Assembly: GCA_041690495.1 (NCBI GenBank)
Contig: JAWLHE010000001.1
Span: forward strand, 248,001 to 312,000
From: DATAAP01 sp041690495
GTDB taxonomy: Bacteria > Pseudomonadota > Alphaproteobacteria > CACIAM-22H2
Reading direction: 5' to 3'
DNA length: 64,000 bases
Shown here: in pieces, positions 45,374 to 53,811 of the stretch
Layout of the letters: the number at the start of each line of letters is the position of its first letter
Position numbering within the stretch: position 1 is the stretch's first letter
Position numbers and translations under genes: made by a program
Notes under the pieces: model-generated
Seen by the model: the letters and a program-made list of their open reading frames with translations, nothing else
The model's database searches: none
What the model was told of the DNA's origin: nothing

Positions 45374-46921
45374 ATGCTCGCCGGTGAAATCCTCCGTCTC
45401 GCAGCCGCGCGCTTCCCCGACAAGGCCGCGCTGATCGACGGCGAGCGTCGGCTAAGCTATCGGGAATTCGACCGGGCGGCGAATCGCGCGGCCAACGCCC
45501 TGATCGCGCTCGGCCTGGCGAAGGGCAGCCGTATCGCCATCGTCTCGCCCAATTCGATCGAGTTCGCCATCCTCTATTTCGGCGCGGCGCGGGCCGGCGT
45601 GATCGCGGCGATGCCGTCGACGCGCGCGACTGTGCAGGATCTCGCCTACATGCTCGACAAGATCGGAGCGGAGGCGCTGTTCTTCTCGGGGACTCTCGCT
45701 GGGACCATTGGTGCCGCGCGCAAGCCGGTCGCCTCGCTGAAGCACGCGATCGCCTTGGGTCCGGTCGCAGGCGCGGCCGGGCCATCGATCCCTTTCGAAT
45801 CGTTCATCGCGCTGGGCGACGATGCGCCTCCGGACGTGCGCCTCGACCTCGACGATCCGCTGGCGATGACGTTCACCGGCGGCACCACCGGGTTCCCCAA
45901 GGGCGTATTGGTCACCCATCGTGCGCGCTACGCGACGGTTGTGACCTGCAATGTCGAGTTCGGTCTCGACGAGCGCGACGTCGTCCTGGTCGCGACCCCG
46001 ATGTTCCATGCCGCCGGCCTGTTCGTCTGGTTCAAGCCGGCGGTGATGCTCGGCTGCACCTGCGTGCTGATGGCAGGCTGGGATGCCGGGCGGTTCGTCG
46101 GCATCGTCGAGCGGCATGCCGTCACCGGCACCCTGCTCGTTCCGACGCAGCTCGCCGACCTGGCCGCCGACGAGCGCTTTTCGGCGGAGCGCCTGAAGAC
46201 GCTGCGCCATATCAACTATGCCGGCGCGCCGATGCCGCTGGCGCTGTTCGACCGCCTGCGCGCGGCGCTGCCCGACGTCGCTTTCACCGAGAATTACGGG
46301 CAGTCGGAGACCGGCCCGATGACCATCCGGCGCGCCTTTCATCCGCACGACAAGCGCACCAGCGTCGGCCGTCCCGCCCACAATATCGAGGCGCGGGTCG
46401 TCGATGCCGGCGGCCGCGACGTGCCCCCCGGCGTCGTCGGCGAGATCGTCACGCGCGGCCCGCACGTCCTCAGGGAGTACTGGGGCGACCCCGAGCAGAC
46501 CGCGGCGCTGTTCAGGTCGGGCGACGGATGGCTATGGACGGGCGATCTCGGTGTGCGCGATGCGGACGGCTTCATTTCGCTCATCGACCGCTCGAAGGAC
46601 ATGATCATCGCCGGCGGCGAGAACATATACCCGGCCGAGATCGAGAATGCGCTCTATGAGCACGAGGCGGTCGCGGAATGCGCCGTGTTCGGTATTCCCG
46701 ACGACCGCTGGGGCGAGGTCCCGGCGGCCCATGTCGTGCTGCACGGCGGCGTCCGTCTCGGCGAGGATGTGTTGATCGCCTTCCTGGAATCCCGGGTCGC
46801 GCGCCACAAGCGGCCGCGCGTCGTCAGGTTCGTCGAATCCCTGCCCAAGACCGCGGTCGGCAAGATCCAGAAGAACCTGATCCGCGAGCCCTACTGGCAG
46901 GGGCGTGCGCGCAAGATCTGA
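45374..46921 (+). CDS. Acyl/aryl-CoA ligase (class I adenylate-forming)
   Basis: 515-residue AMP-forming ligase. The phosphate loop is 'TFTGGTTGFPKG' (166-177), the adenine motif 'ENYGQSETGP', the hinge 'WTGDLGVRDADGFISLIDRS', and the C-terminal catalytic lysine region 'PKTAVGKIQKN'. It activates a carboxylic acid to its CoA ester. Placed after the MarR gene and divergent from the oxygenase operon, it should activate the aromatic acid that the oxygenase system handles. Whether the substrate is benzoate, a hydroxybenzoate or a side-chain acid cannot be read from the sequence. Confidence 0.9.
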   Translation: MLAGEILRLAAARFPDKAALIDGERRLSYREFDRAANRAANALIALGLAKGSRIAIVSPNSIEFAILYFGAARAGVIAAMPSTRATVQDLAYMLDKIGAEALFFSGTLAGTIGAARKPVASLKHAIALGPVAGAAGPSIPFESFIALGDDAPPDVRLDLDDPLAMTFTGGTTGFPKGVLVTHRARYATVVTCNVEFGLDERDVVLVATPMFHAAGLFVWFKPAVMLGCTCVLMAGWDAGRFVGIVERHAVTGTLLVPTQLADLAADERFSAERLKTLRHINYAGAPMPLALFDRLRAALPDVAFTENYGQSETGPMTIRRAFHPHDKRTSVGRPAHNIEARVVDAGGRDVPPGVVGEIVTRGPHVLREYWGDPEQTAALFRSGDGWLWTGDLGVRDADGFISLIDRSKDMIIAGGENIYPAEIENALYEHEAVAECAVFGIPDDRWGEVPAAHVVLHGGVRLGEDVLIAFLESRVARHKRPRVVRFVESLPKTAVGKIQKNLIREPYWQGRARKI

Positions 46922-46953
46922 GGCCGGCCGGCCGACCCGCAACTGATAGTGAC

Positions 46954-47012
46954 TTGCAATTAGCCGGCGGCCACGCTACAAAGGCCTTCGCGAGTGATAA
47001 CCATTCTTAATT
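46954..47012 (+). promoter_or_regulatory. Promoter with possible Fur-like site upstream of the iron-binding protein
   Basis: TTGCAA (46954-46959) and TACAAA (46977-46982) are 17 bp apart. Just downstream, GTGATAACCATTCTTAATT (46994-47012) loosely resembles a Fur-type box. Iron regulation would suit the gene product, but the match is weak. Confidence 0.4.
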
Positions 47013-47038
47013 GGTCGAGCGGACTTCAGGAGATTGTC

Positions 47039-48067
47039 ATGCGATTGATTCGGGTTGCCCTCGGGGTATTCGTGCTCGCCTTCGGCCTCTGGGCAATGGC
47101 GTCGCGGGCGTCGGCGCAGGAGGTCAACGTCTATTCGGCGCGGCACTACAAGTCGGACCAGATCCTGTCCGACATGTTCACCCGGCAGACCGGGATCAGG
47201 GTCAATGTCATCGAGGGCGATGTCGGGCCGCTGCTGCAACGTCTCCGGGCGGAAGGCCGCAACAGCCCAGCCGATCTGTTCATCACCGCGGACGCCGGCA
47301 ATCTCTGGCGCGCGCAGGAGGCGGGTGTCCTGCAGCCGGTCAGGTCGGCCGCACTCGACGAGGCCATCCCCGCGAATCTGCGCGAGCCGGGCGGCATGTG
47401 GTTCGGGCTGTCGCAACGCGCGCGCATCCTCGTCTACAGCAAGGACAGGGTGAAGCCGTCCGAGCTGTCGACCTACGAGGATCTGGCGGATCCGAAGTGG
47501 AAGGGCCGGATCCTGGTCCGCACGTCCAGCCACGTCTACAACCAGTCTCTGCTCGCCTCGATCATTGCCGCCGATGGTCCCGAGAAGGCGGCGGCATGGG
47601 CGCGCGGCATCGCCGCCAATCTGGCGCGTCCGCCCAAGGGCGGCGATACCGATCAGATCAAGGCGGTCGCTGCCGGCGAGGGCGACATCGCGATCTCGAA
47701 TTCCTACTACTTCGCCCGGCTGGCGAGCTCGTCCAAGCCCGAGGACAAGGCCGTGGTTGAAAAGCTCGGCATCTTCTTCCCGAACCAGAAGGATCGTGGC
47801 ACGCACGTCAATATCAGCGGCGCCGGCGTGACGAAACATGCGCCGAACCGCGACAACGCGATCAAGCTGCTCGAATTCCTGGTCACCCCGGAGGCGCAGA
47901 AGATCTTCGCCGAAGCGAATAACGAGTACCCGGTGCGCAGCGGCGTCGCCACCACCGCCGTCGTGGCGAGCTGGGGCCCGTTCAAGGCGGACCCGCTCAA
48001 TGCGGCGGTGCTCGGCAAGCATCAGGCCGAGGCCGTCAGGATCGCCGATCGCGCCGGCTGGCGCTGA
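47039..48067 (+). CDS. Fe(3+) ABC transporter substrate-binding protein
   Basis: 342-residue periplasmic ferric-binding protein (FbpA/FutA type). Signal peptide 'VFVLAFGLWAMASRASAQ'; mature start 'EVNVYSARHYKSD'. 'VIEGDVGPLLQRLRAEG', 'PADLFITADAGNLW', 'YEDLADPKWKGRILVR' and a tyrosine-rich site around 'AISNSYYFARL' are typical. AGGAGA precedes the ATG. The permease and ATPase are not adjacent, so it must use a transporter encoded elsewhere. A terminator follows. Confidence 0.9.
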   Translation: MRLIRVALGVFVLAFGLWAMASRASAQEVNVYSARHYKSDQILSDMFTRQTGIRVNVIEGDVGPLLQRLRAEGRNSPADLFITADAGNLWRAQEAGVLQPVRSAALDEAIPANLREPGGMWFGLSQRARILVYSKDRVKPSELSTYEDLADPKWKGRILVRTSSHVYNQSLLASIIAADGPEKAAAWARGIAANLARPPKGGDTDQIKAVAAGEGDIAISNSYYFARLASSSKPEDKAVVEKLGIFFPNQKDRGTHVNISGAGVTKHAPNRDNAIKLLEFLVTPEAQKIFAEANNEYPVRSGVATTAVVASWGPFKADPLNAAVLGKHQAEAVRIADRAGWR

Positions 48068-48105
48068 GAGCTCCCTGCAGGGCAGGCTTGCGCCCTGCAA
48101 CTCGT

Positions 48106-48137
48106 GCGGCCGGGTCGTTCGCGACCCGGCCGCCTTT
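48106..48137 (+). terminator. Terminator after the iron-binding protein gene
   Basis: Perfect 12-bp stem GCGGCCGGGTCG/CGACCCGGCCGC with loop TTCG, followed by CTTT, 38 bp after the stop codon. Confidence 0.8.
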
Positions 48138-48248
48138 CGTCCGGGCGGGATGTCTCCGCATGGCAGCCCGGCGCGGATACGGTTTGGATTCGCGGCGGGA
48201 CGCTCTAAACTCCGGCTCGGCCCACAAGAAAGCACGGGAGCAGACGCC

Positions 48249-49730
48249 ATGACGACCCAAGCCGCAACCGCCGGCCGCCCGAGGGCTGCCGGTCTGCCGC
48301 CATCGCTGCTGCTGATCGACGGCAAATGGCGGGAAGCCGCGGCCGGGTCGATCGCAGTGATCAACCCCAGCGACGGCGAAACGTTCACACAGATCGCCCG
48401 CGGCCAGCACCGCGACATCGATGCGGCGGTGCGGGCCGCGCGCGCCGCGATGGACGGCGCCTGGGGCCGCATGCCGGCGGTCGAGCGCGGTCGCCTGCTG
48501 ATGAAGCTGGCGCATGCGGTCGAAGCGCACCGGGACGAGCTGACGCGGCTCGAGGCGATGGACACCGGGAAGCCGGTGAAGCAGGCCCGGGCCGACATCG
48601 TCGCACTCGCGCGCTACTTCGAATATTACGGCGGCGCGGCCGACAAGGTGCACGGCGAGACGATTCCCTATCTCGACGGCTATGCGGTGATGACGTTCCG
48701 CGAGCCGCATGGCGTTACCGGCCACATCATCCCGTGGAACTATCCGGCGCAGATCCTCGGCCGCTCGCTCGGTGCGGCGATCGCCATGGGCAACGCCGCG
48801 GTGGTTAAGCCGGCCGAGGATGCCTGCCTCTCGGTGCTCAAGGTGGGCGAGCTGGCGCTCGAAGCCGGCTTTCCCGCCGGCGCCATCAACATCGTGACCG
48901 GCTACGGCGAGGAAGCCGGTGCGGCGCTCGCGGCGCATCCCGGCATCGACCATATTTCCTTCACCGGCAGCCCGGACACCGGTGCGCTCGTGCAGGCGGC
49001 CGCTGCGCGCAACAATCGCCCGGTGACGATGGAGCTCGGCGGCAAGTCGCCGCAGCTCGTCTTCGCCGATGCCGATCTCGACGCCGCGGTGCCGTTCCTC
49101 GCCAACGCGATCATCCAGAATGCCGGCCAGACCTGCTCGGCGGGCAGCCGGCTGCTGGTCGAGGCGAAGGTTTATGACGACGTACTCGCGCGGGTCGCGG
49201 CGAAGTTCACGGCGCTGCGCGTCGGCTCATCGGACATGGACCTCGATTGCGGCCCGGTCATCAACAAGGACCAGAAGGCGCGTGTCGAGGGCTTTCTCGA
49301 CCGCGCCGCGAAAGACGGGCTCAAGGCGCGCGCGCAGGGCAAGATCGCGCCGAACACGCCGCCCGGCGGCTACTATGTGGCGCCCACGCTCGTCGCCGAC
49401 GTGCCGCCGGATCACGATTTGGCGCAGAACGAGGTGTTCGGACCGGTCCTCGCCGCGACGCCGTTCAAGGACGAGGACGAGGCGATCCGCATCGCCAACG
49501 GCACGGAATACGGCCTCGTTGCCGGCGTATGGACGCGCGACGGCGGGCGGCAGATGCGGCTCGCAAAGGCCATCCGCACCGGCCAGGTGTTCATCAACAA
49601 TTATGGCGCCGGCGGGGGCGTCGAGCTGCCGTTCGGCGGCGTACGGCGCTCCGGCTTCGGCCGTGAGAAGGGATTCGAGGCGCTCTATTCGTTCAGCGTC
49701 GTCAAGACCGTCGCCGTCAGGCACGGCTGA
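48249..49730 (+). CDS. NAD(P)-dependent aldehyde dehydrogenase
   Basis: 493-residue ALDH. N164 in 'IPWNYPAQI', E262 in 'MELGGKSPQL' and the catalytic C296 in 'NAGQTCSAGSR' are all present; 'NEVFGPVLAATPF' is the usual C-terminal motif. It oxidises an aldehyde to the acid. An SDR gene follows after 15 bp, suggesting a two-step alcohol-to-acid route, perhaps for the compound taken up by the TRAP transporter downstream (inferred). Confidence 0.92.
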   Translation: MTTQAATAGRPRAAGLPPSLLLIDGKWREAAAGSIAVINPSDGETFTQIARGQHRDIDAAVRAARAAMDGAWGRMPAVERGRLLMKLAHAVEAHRDELTRLEAMDTGKPVKQARADIVALARYFEYYGGAADKVHGETIPYLDGYAVMTFREPHGVTGHIIPWNYPAQILGRSLGAAIAMGNAAVVKPAEDACLSVLKVGELALEAGFPAGAINIVTGYGEEAGAALAAHPGIDHISFTGSPDTGALVQAAAARNNRPVTMELGGKSPQLVFADADLDAAVPFLANAIIQNAGQTCSAGSRLLVEAKVYDDVLARVAAKFTALRVGSSDMDLDCGPVINKDQKARVEGFLDRAAKDGLKARAQGKIAPNTPPGGYYVAPTLVADVPPDHDLAQNEVFGPVLAATPFKDEDEAIRIANGTEYGLVAGVWTRDGGRQMRLAKAIRTGQVFINNYGAGGGVELPFGGVRRSGFGREKGFEALYSFSVVKTVAVRHG

Positions 49731-49745
49731 GAACAGGGGAACATC

Positions 49746-50501
49746 ATGCGACTGAAGGACAAGGTGGCGGTCGTCACCGGCGGCGGCTCGGGGTTCGGCG
49801 AGGGGATCGCGCGGCGCTTCGCGGAAGAGGGTGCAAAGGTCGTCGTCAACGATCTCAATGCCGATAATGCCCGCCGCGTCGCCGATGTGATCGTGCAGCA
49901 GGGCGGGCAGGCAAGCCACGTCAATGGCGACGTGTCGAAGCGCGCCGACGTCAAGGCGATGGTGAAGAGCGCGCTCGGCGCCTACGGCCGCATCGACATC
50001 ATGGTCAACAACGCCGGCATCACGCACCGGAACCAGCCGATGCTCGACGTGCCCGAGGAGATGTTCGACAAGATCTTCGCGGTCAACGTCAAGGCGATCT
50101 ACCTCGCCGCTCTCGAAGTCGTGCCGCTGTTCCGCAAGCAGGGCGGCGGCGTGATCATCAACACCGCCTCGACCGCGGGTCTGCGGCCACGGCCGGGCCT
50201 GACCTGGTACAACGCCAGCAAGGGTGCCGTGATCACGATGACCAAGTCGATGGCGGTGGAGCTGGCGCCCGACCGGATCCGCGTCAACGCGCTGTGCCCC
50301 GTCGCCGGGGAGACGGCGATGCTGCACGAGTTCATGGGGGGCGACACGCCCGAGAACCGCGCCAGGTTCAAGGCGTCGATTCCGCTCGGCCGGCTGTCGA
50401 CGCCGGAGGACATCGCCAACGCGGCGCTCTATCTCGCCTCCGACGAGGCCGACCTGATCACTGGCGTCGCCTTCGAGATCGACGGCGGGCGGTGCATCTG
50501 A
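49746..50501 (+). CDS. SDR-family oxidoreductase
   Basis: 251-residue classical SDR. TGGGSGFG (11-18), 'NNAGITHRNQPM', the catalytic Tyr-x3-Lys in 'WYNASKGAV', and the C-terminal 'LITGVAFEIDGGRCI'. It is of the 3-oxoacyl-ACP reductase/glucose dehydrogenase-like group, which has many substrates. AGGGGA precedes the ATG. Co-transcribed with the aldehyde dehydrogenase. Confidence 0.9.
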   Translation: MRLKDKVAVVTGGGSGFGEGIARRFAEEGAKVVVNDLNADNARRVADVIVQQGGQASHVNGDVSKRADVKAMVKSALGAYGRIDIMVNNAGITHRNQPMLDVPEEMFDKIFAVNVKAIYLAALEVVPLFRKQGGGVIINTASTAGLRPRPGLTWYNASKGAVITMTKSMAVELAPDRIRVNALCPVAGETAMLHEFMGGDTPENRARFKASIPLGRLSTPEDIANAALYLASDEADLITGVAFEIDGGRCI

Positions 50502-50596
50502 GAAACCAGTTGCCTATCGATTTTGCATGCCGCCAAAATCAGCGGCAGTCGTCCGAAACCCGATGGCCCCGGAGGGCCGATAAAGCCTAGCTCGCC

Positions 50597-50613
50597 TTGG
50601 CACATCGCTTGCG
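50597..50613 (+). promoter_or_regulatory. Sigma-54 (RpoN) promoter of the TRAP transporter operon
   Basis: TTGGCAC-N5-TTGC: the GG and GC pairs are ten bases apart, as at -24/-12, and the match to TGGCAC-N5-TTGC is complete. It lies about 70 bp before dctP. An enhancer-binding activator would be needed; none is in the window. Confidence 0.6.
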
Positions 50614-50679
50614 TAGTTCAGCACCCTGACTTGCCGACCTCGACCGGGGGTTCCGGTCCGCGCGTAGGGGAGGGTTGAG

Positions 50680-51768
50680 ATGAAACGGCGTAAGTTCATC
50701 GCCGCCGCAGCCGGCGGCACCGTGGGCGCCATCGCGGCACCCGCGATCGTGCAGGCACAGACGACGTTCAGCTGGAAGATGACCAGCGCATACCCGCCCA
50801 ATTCGCCGTTCTACATGGCGGGGCCGGGCAGTGCGACCGACCTCGCCAAGCGCATCGAGGCGATGTCGAACGGCCGCCTGAAGATACAGGTGTTCGGCGC
50901 CGGGGAGCTGATCCCGGCGATGGAAGGCTTCGATGCGGTCTCGGCCGGCACGGTCGAGATGAACCACGCCAATGCCTATTTCTGGACCGGCAAGAGCTTC
51001 GCCGCGCAGTACTTCACAGCGGTGCCGTTCGGCCTGAACTTCCAGGGCATCAACGGCTGGCTCTACGAGGGCGGCGGCATGGCCCTCTATCGCGAGGTCT
51101 ACGACCGCTTCAATCTCGTTCCGCTGCCCTGCGGCAACACCGGCGTGCAGATGACCGGCTGGTTCAAGAAGCCGGTCGAGACGATCGACGACTTCAAGGG
51201 CCTCAAGATGCGCATCCCCGGCCTTGCGGGGCGCGTCTATCAGGCGCTCGGCGTCGACGTGCGGCTGCTGCCCGGCGGCGAGATCTTCCCGGCGCTCGAG
51301 CGCGGCGTGATCGATGCCGCGGAATTCGTCGGCCCTTATCAGGACCGGCGCCTCGGCCTGCATCGCGCCGCGAAGTACTACTACACGACCGGCTGGCACG
51401 AGAGTGCCACGGTCAGCGAGCTCGTCATCAACAAGGCGGCGTGGGCGAAGCTCCCGGCCGATCTCAAGGCGATCGTCGAGAACGCCTGTGCCGCCTGCAA
51501 CGTCATCAGCGAGGCATGGTGCCAGGCGACCAACGCGGAGGCGATGGAAGACCTGATCAAGAATCATGGCGTCGTCGCCCGGCCGCTGCCCGACGACGTC
51601 GTCAAGAAGCTGCGCGAGGTCACGGCCGAGATCTTGGACGAGGCCGTGAAGAAGGATCTGCTGGTGAAGAAGGTCCACGAGTCCTACATGGCCTACAAGG
51701 CGAAGTTCGATTCGTGGTCCGGCTACAGCGAGGCGGTCTATCACGGCAAGATCCGCGTCGCGGGTTGA
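50680..51768 (+). CDS. TRAP transporter substrate-binding protein, DctP family
   Basis: 362-residue periplasmic binding protein of the TAXI/DctP (mannitol/chloroaromatic-like) type. The signal starts 'MKRRKFIAAAAGGTVGAIA', with KRRK resembling a Tat signal without a strict twin-Arg-Phe motif. 'KMRIPGLAGRVYQALGVDV' contains the conserved Arg that binds the carboxylate, and 'GVIDAAEFVGPYQDR' follows. The ligand is probably an organic acid. A REP-like element separates it from the permeases. Confidence 0.9.
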   Translation: MKRRKFIAAAAGGTVGAIAAPAIVQAQTTFSWKMTSAYPPNSPFYMAGPGSATDLAKRIEAMSNGRLKIQVFGAGELIPAMEGFDAVSAGTVEMNHANAYFWTGKSFAAQYFTAVPFGLNFQGINGWLYEGGGMALYREVYDRFNLVPLPCGNTGVQMTGWFKKPVETIDDFKGLKMRIPGLAGRVYQALGVDVRLLPGGEIFPALERGVIDAAEFVGPYQDRRLGLHRAAKYYYTTGWHESATVSELVINKAAWAKLPADLKAIVENACAACNVISEAWCQATNAEAMEDLIKNHGVVARPLPDDVVKKLREVTAEILDEAVKKDLLVKKVHESYMAYKAKFDSWSGYSEAVYHGKIRVAG

Positions 51769-51809
51769 CCGCCTTCCGCAATGACATGGTCCGTCTCCTC
51801 GACCATTTT

Positions 51810-51907
51810 TGCGTCACGCGCGGACTTGATCCGCGGGTCCATCGCGCCGCTGCGCCATGGATGCCCGGGCCCTCGGATCACGTCCGAGGGTGCCCGGGCA
51901 TGACGCA
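51810..51907. repeat. REP-like palindromic element 3
   Basis: Outer arms TGCGTCA (51810-51816) and TGACGCA (51901-51907). Inner hairpins are CGCGGA-CTTGA-TCCGCG and a long stem built of ATGCCCGGG/CCCGGGCAT plus CCTCGGA/TCCGAGG. The GGACTTGATCC core is shared with elements 1 and 2. It lies between dctP and dctQ, the same position relative to a binding-protein gene as element 1. Confidence 0.8.
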
Positions 51908-51925
51908 GAAACCGGGCTGAGTTAC

Positions 51926-52432
51926 TTGCCTGCACTTCAATCCCTCGCCGCGCGCATCGACACGTTCATCGACGTGTTCGGCCGCATCACCGCCTGGTCG
52001 ACCTTCGCGCTCGTGCTCGTCATGGCCGGCAACGTGCTGCTGCGCTACCTGTTCTCGACCGGCTCGGTGTGGTCGCAGGAGCTGGAGTGGCACCTCATGG
52101 CACCGATATCGCTGTTCGGCATCTCGTATGCGCTGCGTCACGGCGAGCACGTGCGGGTCGACGTCGTCTATGGCAGCTTCTCGCCGCGCAAGAAGCGTCT
52201 CGTCGACCTGATCTCGGCGCTTCTTGCCATCGTCGTCTCGATCCTGGTGATCAAGCTGTCCTGGAACTACGTGGGGCAGTCGTGGGCGATCGGTGAGGCA
52301 TCGGCAAATCCCGGCGGCATTCCGTACCGCTATGTGCTCAAGGCGCTCATCCCCATCGGCTTCGCGCTGCTCGCCGTGCAGTCCGTCGCCGAGGCGGCGC
52401 GCGCCCTCATCGCCTTCCGGAACGCCGCCTGA
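51926..52432 (+). CDS. TRAP transporter small permease, DctQ type
   Basis: 168-residue membrane protein with four helices, for example 'STFALVLVMAGNVLLRYLF' and 'LISALLAIVVSILVIKL'. 'GSVWSQELEWHLMAPISLFG' and 'RHGEHVRVDVVYG' are DctQ hallmarks. The frame is open upstream into the REP element, so TTG 51926, the first start after the repeat, is chosen; its ribosome-binding site is poor. The stop overlaps the dctM start by one base. Confidence 0.88.
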   Translation: MPALQSLAARIDTFIDVFGRITAWSTFALVLVMAGNVLLRYLFSTGSVWSQELEWHLMAPISLFGISYALRHGEHVRVDVVYGSFSPRKKRLVDLISALLAIVVSILVIKLSWNYVGQSWAIGEASANPGGIPYRYVLKALIPIGFALLAVQSVAEAARALIAFRNAA

Positions 52433-53757
52433 TGCCGCTCAACGAGATCCTCGCCATCGGCATGCTGGTGGCGTTCTTCGTTTTCCTGCTGGCGGGAATT
52501 CCGGTCGCCCTCACGCTGGCGATCTCCGGCTTCGTGTTCGGCTGGCTCGGCTTCGGGCCGCTGCTCTTCAACCTGCTGCCCAACCGCATCTTCGGCGCCG
52601 TCACCAACTACACGCTGATCGCCATCCCGCTCTTCGTCTTCATGGGGGTGATGCTCGAGAAATCGCGATTGGCCGAGGACCTGATGGATGTGGTCGGCCT
52701 CGCCGCCGGCAAGCTGCGCGGCGGCCTCGGCCTCGGCATCATCTTGGTCGGCGTTCTGATGGGCGCCACGACCGGCATCGTCGGCGCCACCGTCGTGACA
52801 CTCGGCCTGCTGACCCTGCCCGGGCTGCTGCGGCGCGGCTACGACAAGGGCCTCGCCTGCGGCACGATCTGCGCTTCCGGCACGCTCGGCCAGATCATTC
52901 CGCCGAGCCTGATCCTGATCCTGCTCGCCGACATCATGAGCGAGTCGGTCGGCACGCTGTTCGCCGCGGCCGTGATGCCGGGCCTCCTGCTCGCCGGCAT
53001 TTATTGCGCCTACATGCTGGGTCTCGGCCTGCTTGCGCCGAAGATGGCGCCCGCGGTTTCCGACGCGGAGCGTGCGCAGGTTTCGTGGAGCCAGCTGACC
53101 ATCAAGCTGCTGCGTGTCGTGGCGCCGCCGCTCGGGCTGATTCTCGCCGTGCTCGGCTCGATCATCGGGGGCGTCGCCGCCCCCACCGAGGCCGCCTCGA
53201 TGGGGGCGCTCGGCGCGATCGGCGTCACCGCACTCGGGCGGCGCTTCTCCTGGCAGGTGCTGAAGGAGACGGTGCAGACCACGACCAAGATCACCGCGAT
53301 GGTGATGTTCATCCTGATCTGTGCCCAGGTCTTCGCGCTCGCCTTCCGCGGGCTGCAGGGCGAGCGGCTGGTGCACGATTTCTTCCAGCTTCTGCCGGGC
53401 GGGACCAATGCGGCCGTGTGGTTCCTGATGGCGCTGATCTTCGTGCTCGGCTTCTTCATCGAATGGATCGAGATCTCCTATATCGTCGTGCCGCTGTTCC
53501 TGCCGGTGTTCCAGCAGCTCGGCGTCGATCCGGTGTGGCTGGCGATGCTGATCTGCGTCAACCTGCAGACCTCGTTCCTGACGCCGCCCTTCGGCTGGGC
53601 GCTGTTCTTCCTGCGCGGGGTGGCGCCGCCGGATATCGCGACGGGGGACATCTATCGCGGCGTCATCCCGTTCGTGCTGATGCAGATTCTCGCCTTGACG
53701 CTGGTCTTTCTTTTCCCCGGACTTGCGACCTGGCTGCCGAAGGCGATCGGCTGGTAG
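52432..53757 (+). CDS. TRAP transporter large permease, DctM type
   Basis: 441-residue membrane protein with twelve or more helices. 'LIAIPLFVFMGVMLEKSRLA', 'GVLMGATTGIVGATVVTLGL', 'CASGTLGQIIPPSLILILLA' and 'TPPFGWALFFLRGVAP' are typical DctM motifs. It forms the ion-coupled channel with DctQ. The alcohol dehydrogenase follows 54 bp later. Confidence 0.93.
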   Translation: MPLNEILAIGMLVAFFVFLLAGIPVALTLAISGFVFGWLGFGPLLFNLLPNRIFGAVTNYTLIAIPLFVFMGVMLEKSRLAEDLMDVVGLAAGKLRGGLGLGIILVGVLMGATTGIVGATVVTLGLLTLPGLLRRGYDKGLACGTICASGTLGQIIPPSLILILLADIMSESVGTLFAAAVMPGLLLAGIYCAYMLGLGLLAPKMAPAVSDAERAQVSWSQLTIKLLRVVAPPLGLILAVLGSIIGGVAAPTEAASMGALGAIGVTALGRRFSWQVLKETVQTTTKITAMVMFILICAQVFALAFRGLQGERLVHDFFQLLPGGTNAAVWFLMALIFVLGFFIEWIEISYIVVPLFLPVFQQLGVDPVWLAMLICVNLQTSFLTPPFGWALFFLRGVAPPDIATGDIYRGVIPFVLMQILALTLVFLFPGLATWLPKAIGW

Positions 53758-53811
53758 GCGGCGGCGCGGCCCGCTAATCTCCCGTCAAGACAAGGGAGGA
53801 GCGACGCTGCG

